Below, piece after piece: positions 16,182 through 23,944 of a stretch of 64,000 nt of DNA. The number at the start of each line of letters is the position of its first letter. Position 1 is the first letter of the stretch. The DNA lies in the NCBI RefSeq assembly GCF_900177275.1, contig NZ_FXAG01000005.1:1-64000 (forward strand), in the 5' to 3' direction. The position numbers were made by a program, and so were the translations under genes. Source of the stretch: Pseudogulbenkiania subflava DSM 22618 (GTDB taxonomy: Bacteria > Pseudomonadota > Gammaproteobacteria > Burkholderiales > Chromobacteriaceae). The notes beneath the pieces were generated by a model. The model was not told the origin of the DNA, did not search any database, and worked only from the letters and a program-made list of their open reading frames with translations.

Positions 16182-16838
16182 ATGAACAAACTCACCCGTG
16201 ACCAGATGGCCGAACGCGTCGCCCGCGACATCCCCGAAGGCTCCTACGTCAACCTCGGCATCGGTCTGCCGACCAAGGTGGCCAACTTCCTGCCGAAAGA
16301 GCGCGAAATCTTCCTGCACAGCGAAAACGGCTTGCTCGGCATGGGCGAAGCGCCGGAACCGGGCGAAGAGGACCCGGAACTGATCAACGCCGGCAAGGAG
16401 CCGGTGACGCTGCTCGAAGGCGGCAGCTTCTTCCACCACGGCGACTCGTTCGCGATGATGCGCGGCGGCCACCTCGACATCTGCGTGCTGGGCGCCTTCC
16501 AGGTGTCGGCCCGCGGCGACTTGGCTAACTGGCACACCGGCGCACCGGGGGCGATCCCGGCGGTCGGCGGCGCCATGGACCTGGCGGTCGGCGCCAAGCA
16601 GGTGTTCGTGATGATGGACCTGCTCACCAAAACCGGCGAGAGCAAGCTGGTCGAGGCGTGCAGCTATCCGCTGACCGGCGTGGGCTGCGTCGACCGCATC
16701 TATACCGACGTGGCCGTCATCGACGTCACCCCGGATGGTCTGGTGGTGCGCGAGCTGGTCGAAGGCAACAGCTTCGACGAGTTGCAGCGCCTCGTCCCGG
16801 TTCCCCTCAAGATGGCCTCGCTGGCCGCCGCCGCATAA
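16182..16838 (+). CDS. pcaJ: 3-oxoadipate CoA-transferase subunit B
   Basis: 218 residues, beta subunit of the family I CoA-transferase. The active-site glutamate lies in HSENGLLGMG (about residues 46-55), which forms the glutamyl-CoA thioester. AAAGGAG is well spaced from ATG 16182. It pairs with pcaI upstream, and pcaF starts 8 bp after it. Confidence 0.94.
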   Translation: MNKLTRDQMAERVARDIPEGSYVNLGIGLPTKVANFLPKEREIFLHSENGLLGMGEAPEPGEEDPELINAGKEPVTLLEGGSFFHHGDSFAMMRGGHLDICVLGAFQVSARGDLANWHTGAPGAIPAVGGAMDLAVGAKQVFVMMDLLTKTGESKLVEACSYPLTGVGCVDRIYTDVAVIDVTPDGLVVRELVEGNSFDELQRLVPVPLKMASLAAAA

Positions 16839-16846
16839 GGACAAGC

Positions 16847-18049
16847 ATGGAAAACGCCTACATCTGCGACGCCATCCGCACCCCGTTCGGCCGCTACGGC
16901 GGCACCCTGTCCTCGGTGCGCGCCGACGACCTGGGCGCCTTGCCGATCAAGGCCCTGATCGAACGCAACCCCAACGTCGACTGGGGCGCCATCGACGACG
17001 TGATCTACGGCTGCGCCAACCAGGCCGGCGAAGACAACCGCAACGTGGCGCGCATGTCGTCGCTGCTGGCCGGCCTGCCGCAAGACGTGCCGGGCAGCAC
17101 CGTCAACCGCCTGTGCGGCTCCAGCCTGGACGCCATCGGCATCGCCGCGCGCGCCATCAAGAGCGGCGAAACCAGCCTGATGATCGCCGGTGGCGTCGAG
17201 AGCATGAGCCGCGCCCCCTTCGTGATGGGCAAGGCTGATACCGCCTTCTCGCGCAATATGAAGATCGAGGACACCACCATCGGCTGGCGTTTCGTCAACC
17301 CGCTGATGAAGGCGCAGTACGGCGTGGATTCGATGCCGGAAACCGCCGAGAACGTGGCCGTTGACTTCGCCATCAGCCGCGCCGACCAGGACGCCTTCGC
17401 GCTGCGCAGCCAGCAGCGCTACGCCGCCGCGCACGAAGCCGGCCGCTTTGCCGATGAACTGATCCCGGTCACCATCGCCCAGAAGAAGGGCGAGGCCATC
17501 GTGTTCGCCAAGGACGAGCACCCGCGTGCCACCACGCCGGAAGCATTGGCTAAGCTGAAGGGTGTGGTGCGCCCGGATGGCAGCGTGACCGCCGGCAACG
17601 CCTCCGGCGTCAACGACGGCGCCTGCGCCGTGCTGCTGGCCAACGAAGCCGCCGCCGGCCGTTATGGCCTGACTCCGCGCGCCCGCATCGTGGCCATGGC
17701 CACCGCTGGCGTGGCGCCGCGCATCATGGGCTTCGGCCCGGCGCCGGCGATCCGCAAGGTGCTGGCCAAGGCCGGCCTGACGCTGGACCAGATCGACCTG
17801 ATCGAGCTGAACGAGGCGTTCGCCGCGCAGGCCCTAGCGGTGACTCGCGACCACGGCTTGGCCGACGACGACGCCCGCGTCAACCCGAACGGCGGCGCCA
17901 TCGCCATCGGCCACCCGCTCGGCGCCTCCGGCGCGCGCCTGGTGACCACGGCGGCGTACCAGCTGGCCCGCACCGGCGGCCGTTACGCGCTGTGCACCAT
18001 GTGCATCGGCGTGGGGCAGGGCATCGCGCTGATCATCGAACGCGTATGA
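16847..18049 (+). CDS. pcaF: 3-oxoadipyl-CoA thiolase
   Basis: 400 residues, full-length thiolase. The nucleophilic cysteine lies in NRLCGSSLDAIG (about residues 86-97), the GHPLGASGAR histidine motif at about 352-361 and the C-terminal CTMCIGVGQG cysteine at about 383-392. It cleaves 3-oxoadipyl-CoA to acetyl-CoA and succinyl-CoA, the last step of the pathway. The start ATG 16847 has AAGGA upstream. The stop is followed by a hairpin-containing spacer before pcaB. Confidence 0.94.
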   Translation: MENAYICDAIRTPFGRYGGTLSSVRADDLGALPIKALIERNPNVDWGAIDDVIYGCANQAGEDNRNVARMSSLLAGLPQDVPGSTVNRLCGSSLDAIGIAARAIKSGETSLMIAGGVESMSRAPFVMGKADTAFSRNMKIEDTTIGWRFVNPLMKAQYGVDSMPETAENVAVDFAISRADQDAFALRSQQRYAAAHEAGRFADELIPVTIAQKKGEAIVFAKDEHPRATTPEALAKLKGVVRPDGSVTAGNASGVNDGACAVLLANEAAAGRYGLTPRARIVAMATAGVAPRIMGFGPAPAIRKVLAKAGLTLDQIDLIELNEAFAAQALAVTRDHGLADDDARVNPNGGAIAIGHPLGASGARLVTTAAYQLARTGGRYALCTMCIGVGQGIALIIERV

Positions 18050-18110
18050 TGCATAGGGCGTGTCGTTAGTCGTTAACCACGCCGCAAGGGTGAAAACCCG
18101 TTGCAACGAC

Positions 18111-18151
18111 GCCGACAGGCTCGCCCAAACCGGCCGGGCCTGTCGGCTTTT
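18111..18151 (+). terminator. intra-operon terminator-like hairpin between pcaF and pcaB
   Basis: GCCGACAGGC (18111-18120) pairs with GCCTGTCGGC (18138-18147) and is followed by TTTT. It ends 16 bp before the pcaB start, so it may partly terminate or attenuate transcription between pcaIJF and pcaBDC, or stabilise an mRNA end. Confidence 0.65.
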
Positions 18152-18166
18152 CAAGGAAAGCCAAGA

Positions 18167-19510
18167 ATGAAACTCCTGGACCCCTTGTTCCGGGGTGGTG
18201 CATGCCAGGCCGCCTTCAGCGACGCCGCCACGGTGCAGGGCATGCTCGACTTCGAGGCGGCGCTGGCGCGTGCCGAAGCGGCGGCTGGCGTGATCCCGCC
18301 GGCTGCGGTGCCTGCGATCGAGGCGGCCTGCCGCGCCGAGCGGCTGGACCTGGACGGTATCGCCGCCGATGCCGCGCGCGCCGGCAACCTGGCGATTCCG
18401 CTGGTCAAGCACCTGACCGCGCAAGTCAAAGCCACCGATGAGGCGGCAGCGCGCTTCGTGCACTGGGGCGCCACCAGCCAGGACGCCATCGACAGCGGCT
18501 TCGTGCTGCAGCTCAAGCAGGCGCTGGTCGCGGTCGAGGCCGATCTGGAGCGGCTGATCGCGGCGCTGGCGCAGCGCGTGGCCGAGCACCGCCACACCGT
18601 GATGGTGGGGCGCACCTGGATGCAGCACGCGCTGCCCACCACCTTCGGTCTCAAGCTCGCCGGCACCCTCGACGCGCTGCTGCGTCAGCGCGAACGGCTG
18701 GCCGAGCTCAAGCCGCGCGTATTGGCAGTGCAGTTCGGCGGTGCCGCCGGCACGCTGGCCTCGCTTGGCGATGCCGGCCTCGCTGTCGGTCAAAGGTTGG
18801 CCGAAGAACTGGATTTGACCCTGCCCGCCACGCCGTGGCACGGCCAGCGCGACCGCGTCGCCGAAGTGGCGGCCTGGTTCGGCACTCTGACCGGGGTGCT
18901 GGGCAAGCTGGCGCGCGACGTGTCGCTGCTGATGCAGACCGACGTGGCCGAAGTGTTCGAGCCGGCTGGTGCCGGCCGCGGTGGTTCCTCGACGATGCCG
19001 CACAAGCGCAACCCGGTGAGCTCGGCCATCGTGCTGTCCGCCGCCGTGCGCGTGCCGGGGCTGGTCGGCACCGTGTTCGCGGCGATGGTGCAGGAGCACG
19101 AGCGCGGCCTCGGCGGCTGGCACGCCGAATGGGAGGCGCTGCCCGAGCTGATCGGACTGTCGGCCGGCGCCCTGGCCGTGAGCGCGGAGCTGGTCGAGGG
19201 GCTCGAGGTCCATGCCGACACCATGCGCGCCAACCTCGACAAGACCGGCGGCCTGATCATGGCCGAGGCGGTGACGATGGCCTTGGGCGAGCGGCTCGGG
19301 CGGCTGGATGCGCACAAGCTGGTGGAGCAGAAGTGCCGCCAGGCACTCAGCGAAGGCCGTCACCTGAAGGACGTGTTGCAACAGGAGCCTCGCGTCACCG
19401 CGCATTTGTCCTATGAAGAATTGAGTCACCTGTTGGACCCCGTCAACTACATCGGCGTTGCCGACGCGCTGATCGAGCGCGTACTGACCGCCGCACTGGC
19501 AGGAAACTGA
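18167..19510 (+). CDS. pcaB: 3-carboxy-cis,cis-muconate cycloisomerase
   Basis: 447 residues of the fumarase/aspartase superfamily. The signature GGSSTMPHKRNPVSS (about residues 276-290) contains the catalytic serine loop. It converts 3-carboxy-cis,cis-muconate to 4-carboxymuconolactone. The start ATG 18167 follows AAGGAAAG; the frame extending upstream overlaps the hairpin and is rejected. pcaD begins 2 bp after the stop. Confidence 0.93.
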   Translation: MKLLDPLFRGGACQAAFSDAATVQGMLDFEAALARAEAAAGVIPPAAVPAIEAACRAERLDLDGIAADAARAGNLAIPLVKHLTAQVKATDEAAARFVHWGATSQDAIDSGFVLQLKQALVAVEADLERLIAALAQRVAEHRHTVMVGRTWMQHALPTTFGLKLAGTLDALLRQRERLAELKPRVLAVQFGGAAGTLASLGDAGLAVGQRLAEELDLTLPATPWHGQRDRVAEVAAWFGTLTGVLGKLARDVSLLMQTDVAEVFEPAGAGRGGSSTMPHKRNPVSSAIVLSAAVRVPGLVGTVFAAMVQEHERGLGGWHAEWEALPELIGLSAGALAVSAELVEGLEVHADTMRANLDKTGGLIMAEAVTMALGERLGRLDAHKLVEQKCRQALSEGRHLKDVLQQEPRVTAHLSYEELSHLLDPVNYIGVADALIERVLTAALAGN

Positions 19511-19512
19511 TC

Positions 19513-20292
19513 ATGTCTACCATCAAACTCGATACCTGCACCATCAACTACGATCTGGACGGCCCGGCTGGTGCGCCGGTGCTGGTGCTGTCCAACTCGC
19601 TCGGCACCACCATGGACATGTGGGCGCCTCAGCTGGACGCGCTGCGCTGGAAATTCCAACTGCTCCGCTACGACACCCGTGGTCATGGCAAATCGACCCC
19701 GGTGCCCGGCCCGTACACGATCGACAGGCTCGGCCGCGACGTACTGGGCCTGCTGGATGCACTCGATATCGAGCGCGCGCACTTCTGCGGTATTTCGATG
19801 GGGGGGCTCACCGGCCTGTGGTTGGGTGTCAATGCTCCCGAGCGCCTCAACAAGCTGGTGGTGAGCAACACCGCCGCACGCGTCGGCACCGCCGAGGGCT
19901 GGCAGGACCGTGCCCGCCTGGTGCGTGACGAAGGCATGCCCGAGGTGGCCGATGGCGCCGCCAGCCGCTGGTTCACCCCGCATTTCATCCAGCACCAGCC
20001 GGGGCTGGTCGACATGCTGCTTCAACAATTACGCTCCAGTCCGCAGGCCGGCTACGCCGCGTGCTGCGATGCGCTGGAGAAGGCCGATCTGCGTCAGGAC
20101 GTCGCCCGCATCAGCGTACCGACGCTGGTGATCAGCGGCCGGCATGACCCGGTGACCACTACCGAGGATGCGCGCTACTTGGTCGAGCAGATTGCCGGGT
20201 CGAAAGGGGTGGAACTGGACGCCTCCCACCTCTCCAACGTCGAAGCCGCCACCGAATTCAACCGTGCCGTGGTGGATTTCCTGCTCGCCTGA
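19513..20292 (+). CDS. pcaD: 3-oxoadipate enol-lactonase
   Basis: 259 residues, alpha/beta hydrolase. The nucleophile elbow is GISMGGLTG (about residues 95-103), with the acid in ISGRHDPVT and the histidine in DASHLSN near the C-terminus. It hydrolyses 3-oxoadipate enol-lactone to 3-oxoadipate. It is tightly coupled to pcaB (2-bp gap), with AGGAA as ribosome site. Confidence 0.93.
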   Translation: MSTIKLDTCTINYDLDGPAGAPVLVLSNSLGTTMDMWAPQLDALRWKFQLLRYDTRGHGKSTPVPGPYTIDRLGRDVLGLLDALDIERAHFCGISMGGLTGLWLGVNAPERLNKLVVSNTAARVGTAEGWQDRARLVRDEGMPEVADGAASRWFTPHFIQHQPGLVDMLLQQLRSSPQAGYAACCDALEKADLRQDVARISVPTLVISGRHDPVTTTEDARYLVEQIAGSKGVELDASHLSNVEAATEFNRAVVDFLLA

Positions 20293-20323
20293 GCGGCTGC
20301 ACCCCATCGAGGATCATAAATAA

Positions 20324-20710
20324 ATGGATGAAAAAGACCGCTACGAGAACGGTATGACGGTGCGTCGTGCCGTGCTGGGCGACGCCCACGTCGACCGCAC
20401 CCTGGCCAAGCGCAACGACTTCAATACCGAGTTCCAGGAGTTCATCACCCGCTACGCCTGGGGCGACATCTGGACCCGTCCCGGCCTGCCGCGCCACAGC
20501 CGCAGCCTGATCACCATCGCCATGCTGATTGCGCTCAACCGCGAAGACGAGTTGCGCATGCACCTGAAGGCCGCGTTTAATAACGGCGTGACGCGCGACG
20601 AGCTGAAGGAAGTCCTGATGCAGTCCGGTATCTATTGCGGCCTGCCCGCCGCCAACGCCGCCTTCCATCTGGCCGAAGCGGTGTTCGCCGAGATGGAGGC
20701 GCAGGGCTAG
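20324..20710 (+). CDS. pcaC: 4-carboxymuconolactone decarboxylase
   Basis: 128 residues, the standard length for stand-alone PcaC, beginning MDEKDRYENGM with the usual RRAVLGDAHVDR segment. It decarboxylates 4-carboxymuconolactone to the enol-lactone used by PcaD. GAGG precedes ATG 20324. It is the last gene of the pcaIJF-BDC set and is followed by a strong terminator. Confidence 0.93.
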   Translation: MDEKDRYENGMTVRRAVLGDAHVDRTLAKRNDFNTEFQEFITRYAWGDIWTRPGLPRHSRSLITIAMLIALNREDELRMHLKAAFNNGVTRDELKEVLMQSGIYCGLPAANAAFHLAEAVFAEMEAQG

Positions 20711-20739
20711 ACCCGTGTGGTATGTTCGTCAGCAAGATG

Positions 20740-20766
20740 AGCCGGGCCGAGAGCCCGGCTTTGTTA
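20740..20766 (+). terminator. Rho-independent terminator of the pcaIJF-BDC operon
   Basis: Stem AGCCGGGC / GCCCGGCT with a 5-nt loop followed by TTTGTT, 30 bp after the pcaC stop. Confidence 0.85.
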
Positions 20767-20928
20767 CTTGGGCGGTCCAATAACATGCGCCGTTGCAAGC
20801 GGATTGAAAGCGTTGTTCGCGTAGAATTCAGTATTGGGCCGACACCTGATCCTCTGGGCGCGCAAGTACCCGGTGAAACAAGGGGCAATACGGAGCCGGT
20901 TTTGTTTATTTAATAAGGTATTTACGAG

Positions 20929-21666
20929 ATGCTCGAATTTTTGTTCGATGCCACGTTCTGGTTGGCGGTATTGCAGATCGTCGCCATCGACATCCTGCTG
21001 GGCGGCGACAACGCCGTGGTGATCGCACTGGCCTGCCGCAAACTACCCGAAGCGCAGCGCCGCAAAGGCATTCTGTGGGGCGTGGCCGGCGCCGTCGCCC
21101 TGCGCATCGTGCTGATCTTCTTTGCGCTGCAGCTCCTGGCGCTGCCCTTGCTGAAGGTGGGGGGCGCGCTGCTGTTGCTGTGGATCGGCGTCAAACTGCT
21201 GCAGCCGGAAGACGGCGACGGCCACGCCAACGTCGAAGGCAGCACCCATCTGCTGGGCGCCATTAAGACCATCATCGTGGCCGACGCCGTGATGAGCCTG
21301 GACAACGTCATCGCCGTGGCCGGCGCCGCCAAGGGCGAGCTCGGCCTGGTGGCGTTCGGTATCGCCATCAGCATTCCCATCATCGTCTGGGGCAGCCAGT
21401 TCGTGCTCAAGCTGATGGACCGCTTCCCGCTGGTGATCACGCTGGGTGCGGCGCTGTTGGGCTGGATCGCCGGCGACATGGTGCTGGGCGACGTGATGGT
21501 CAAGCCGTACCTGGCCGACGCGCCGCACTGGTTGCACTACGTCTCGGGCACCGTGGGCGCGGTGCTGGTGGTGGCCGTCGGCACGCAGCTGGCAAAACGG
21601 GCTGCCGCCGCACCACTCAACGAGATCGCGCTGAGCGGCGAGACGCCGCGCAGCGGCAAAGACTAA
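20929..21666 (+). CDS. TerC/YjbE-family integral membrane protein
   Basis: 245 residues with about seven membrane segments. The acidic motif GGDNAVVIALA (about residues 25-35) and a second, MSLDNVIAVAG (about 122-132), are the hallmark of the TerC family. Members are linked to tellurite resistance or Mn(II) export across the inner membrane. It has its own leader after the pca terminator and is followed 15 bp later by a Usp gene, so these two may form one transcript. I saw no convincing manganese riboswitch upstream. Confidence 0.88.
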   Translation: MLEFLFDATFWLAVLQIVAIDILLGGDNAVVIALACRKLPEAQRRKGILWGVAGAVALRIVLIFFALQLLALPLLKVGGALLLLWIGVKLLQPEDGDGHANVEGSTHLLGAIKTIIVADAVMSLDNVIAVAGAAKGELGLVAFGIAISIPIIVWGSQFVLKLMDRFPLVITLGAALLGWIAGDMVLGDVMVKPYLADAPHWLHYVSGTVGAVLVVAVGTQLAKRAAAAPLNEIALSGETPRSGKD

Positions 21667-21681
21667 CTGGGGGAATCTGTC

Positions 21682-22110
21682 ATGACGATGCGAATTCTGG
21701 TGGCACTGGACGGCTCCGAGCCGTCGCTGCGCGCCATCGACTACCTCCTTCGGCTGCATGCCGCCGCGGGCGATCTGGACGTCCATCTGCTCAACGTGCA
21801 GATACCGCTCGAATCCGGCCACGTGCGCATGTTCATCAGCCACGAGGATCTGCAGGAGTATTACCGCGAACAAGGCCAGGCGGCGCTCAAGGCAGGGCGC
21901 GAGCGGCTGGAACAGGCCGGGATCGCTTGCACGTCGCACGTCGCGGTGGGGCATAGTGCGCAAACCATCACCCAGTTCGCGCGCGAACGCGGCATCGACA
22001 CCATCGTCATGGGCTCGCACGGCCACAGCGGGATCGGCCATCTGCTGCTGGGGTCGGTGACGTCGGAAGTCATCCGGCTGGCCGACATCCCGGTGACCGT
22101 GGCGAAGTAG
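21682..22110 (+). CDS. universal stress protein, UspA family, ATP-binding type
   Basis: 142 residues. The ATP-binding signature GSHGHSGIGHLLLGS (about residues 112-126) identifies the nucleotide-binding UspA subclass. The N-terminal MRILVALDGSEPS carries the conserved aspartate. GGGGGA lies upstream of ATG 21682. It follows the TerC-family gene by 15 bp and ends at a bidirectional terminator. It is probably a cytosolic stress protein; no specific partner can be named. Confidence 0.9.
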   Translation: MTMRILVALDGSEPSLRAIDYLLRLHAAAGDLDVHLLNVQIPLESGHVRMFISHEDLQEYYREQGQAALKAGRERLEQAGIACTSHVAVGHSAQTITQFARERGIDTIVMGSHGHSGIGHLLLGSVTSEVIRLADIPVTVAK

Positions 22111-22149
22111 GCGAGCGCCGCCGGCAGCCTGTCATCTCGATACGCAACG

Positions 22150-22190
22150 AAGCCCCCGCCGGGAGCCATCGAGGCATCCGGCGGGGGCTT
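22150..22190. terminator. bidirectional terminator between usp and pcaQ
   Basis: Perfect 13-bp stem AAGCCCCCGCCGG / CCGGCGGGGGCTT. It lies between convergent genes and touches the 3' end of pcaQ. Confidence 0.9.
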
Positions 22191-23139
22191 ATTCCTGGCC
22201 CTTCAGGCGCTCGCGTTGCCGCGCCGCGGAATCGCGGAGGGTGGCGATCAATTCCTGGGCCGGCATCGACAGCCGGCCCTCGCTGCGCGTCAGCAGCCCC
22301 ACCGGCTCCTCGGTACCGCCGGTGGCCAGGGGCAGGCGAGTGAGCAGGCCCCGTTCCAGATCGTCGCGCACCGCTCCCGCCGAAATGAACCACACGTAAT
22401 CGAAGCGCAGCGCCAGCAGCCGCGCCAGCGACACCGACAAGGTTTCCACCAGGCTCTCGGGCAGGCGCAGGCCGCGCGATTGCAGGAAGCTCTCGGTGTT
22501 GTGGCGCGGGGTCGTGCCCTTGGGCGAGACGATCAGCGGGTAGTCCAGGACCGCTTCGAGCGAGGGCGGGCCGTCGACCAGCAGCGGGTGGCCGGGTCGG
22601 GTCACCATGATCACCGGTTCGACGTAGAGCAGTTCGAAACTCAATCCGACCATCATTTCCGGATCGGCCATGCGGCCGATCGCCAAGTCGTACTCGCCGG
22701 CCTTGAGACTGGCCAGCAACGGGGCGTTGGCGGCGGTCTGCACCTGTACCGAGGTGTGCGGGCGGTTGGCGCGAAACTCGCCCAGCGCCAGCGGCAGCAG
22801 GTCGATCGCCACGGTGGGCAGGGCGCCGATACGCAGCAGGGTCGGCGACGGCGCGTCATGCTTGCGCACGGCGCGTCCTGCCGCGCCCAGGGTGTCGAGC
22901 ACCGCGACCGCATGCACCAGAAACGCCTCGCCGTCTTCCGTCAGCGTGGCACCCAGCCGCCCGCGCTCGAACAGCCGGCTGCCGGCGATCTCTTCCAGTT
23001 CGGCCAGGGTCTTCGAGACCGCCGGCTGGCTCAGCATCAGGCGCGCCGCGGCACGCCCCAGGTTCTGCTCCTGGGCCACGGCGACGAAGCAATGCAGGTG
23101 GCGCAGCCGGATGCGGCTGGTGAAACGGTCATTTTCCAT
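22189..23139 (-). CDS. pcaQ: LysR-type activator of protocatechuate genes
   Basis: 316 residues. The N-terminal winged helix-turn-helix (about 10-70) has RLRHLHCFVAVAQEQNLGRA and QPAVSKTLAELE, closely matching PcaQ. The remainder is a periplasmic-binding-protein-like effector domain that in PcaQ senses 3-carboxymuconate. It lies between the two pca blocks, convergent with usp and ~4 kb from pcaHG. Its likely target is the inverted-repeat region at 28098-28145. PcaIJF-BDC carries IclR-like sites instead, so this activator may only serve pcaHG. Confidence 0.85.
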   Translation of the reverse strand: MENDRFTSRIRLRHLHCFVAVAQEQNLGRAAARLMLSQPAVSKTLAELEEIAGSRLFERGRLGATLTEDGEAFLVHAVAVLDTLGAAGRAVRKHDAPSPTLLRIGALPTVAIDLLPLALGEFRANRPHTSVQVQTAANAPLLASLKAGEYDLAIGRMADPEMMVGLSFELLYVEPVIMVTRPGHPLLVDGPPSLEAVLDYPLIVSPKGTTPRHNTESFLQSRGLRLPESLVETLSVSLARLLALRFDYVWFISAGAVRDDLERGLLTRLPLATGGTEEPVGLLTRSEGRLSMPAQELIATLRDSAARQRERLKGQE

Positions 23140-23253
23140 AGCCTGATGTTATGAAAGAAGCCGTGTCGTGGCAATTTCCATGAATTCCGATGCCGGTTTT
23201 CGAGGGTGGGCGGGTGCCATGGCTGCGTGGCCTTGATAAAAACTGAACGACGT

Positions 23254-23282
23254 ATAAAAATAGATATCGTCTATATTTTTAT
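23254..23282. promoter_or_regulatory. AT-rich imperfect palindrome upstream of tetR (candidate operator)
   Basis: ATAAAAATAGA pairs with TCTATATTTTTAT around TATCG, with one extra base in the right arm. It ends 11 bp before the TetR start codon and is far more AT-rich than its surroundings. It fits an autoregulatory operator overlapping the promoter. Confidence 0.55.
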
Positions 23283-23293
23283 GGGGTGTCGCC

Positions 23294-23944
23294 ATGCCCG
23301 GCAACCTGTCCAACTCCGTCGTCCCGACGCCAGACGAACTGTCGGCGGCGCAAACCGGCCGGCGCGAACGCAAGCGCCAGCAACAACTCGACCATCTCGC
23401 CGACACCGCCTGGGCCTTGTTCGAGGCAGAAGGCTACGAAGCGGTGACCATGGAACGTATCGCCGAGGCCGCCGATGTCGCCAAGGGCACCTTGTACAAG
23501 CACTTCCCGGTCAAGGAGGCGCTGCTGCGCCATCGCTTTCACCGTGAATTGCGCGAGAGCCAGGCCGGGCTGGTGCCGGTGATCCAGGCCGAAGCGCCCG
23601 GCGCGGCCCGTCTGCGCCGGTTCTTCGCGCTGAGCGCCGAATGGTCGGAACGGCACCGCCGCTACCTGCTGCCCTACGTGCAATACCGCCTGGCCGAGCC
23701 GCGCCATCCGAACGATGACCGCCAACGCAGCGGTCTGGAGCGGATCTTCACGGCCTTGATCGCCGACGGCCAGGAGGCCGGCTGTTTCCGCCGTGACGTC
23801 AGCCCCACGGTGCTGGCGGTGTACCTCGAATTCCTCTATCTCGCCGCCCTGCTGCGCTGGCTGACCGAGGCGGCGTCCTCGCTGCCCGGCGAGTTCGAGA
23901 GCATGCTCGATGTCTTCTTCGGCGGCCTGGAGGTACGGGTATGA
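23294..23944 (+). CDS. TetR-family transcriptional regulator
   Basis: 216 residues. The N-terminal helix-turn-helix is clear: GYEAVTMERIAEAADVAKGT then LYKHFPVKEALL (about residues 44-75). The C-terminal ligand-binding domain is generic. The stop overlaps the next start (ATGA), so it is translationally coupled to the dikinase gene, which it most likely represses together with itself through the palindrome at 23254-23282. The inducer is unknown. Confidence 0.9.
   Translation: MPGNLSNSVVPTPDELSAAQTGRRERKRQQQLDHLADTAWALFEAEGYEAVTMERIAEAADVAKGTLYKHFPVKEALLRHRFHRELRESQAGLVPVIQAEAPGAARLRRFFALSAEWSERHRRYLLPYVQYRLAEPRHPNDDRQRSGLERIFTALIADGQEAGCFRRDVSPTVLAVYLEFLYLAALLRWLTEAASSLPGEFESMLDVFFGGLEVRV

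Noticed and set aside
20767-20928. Possible yybP-ykoY manganese riboswitch before the TerC-family gene
   Set aside because: The conserved internal loops of that riboswitch were not found in the leader.
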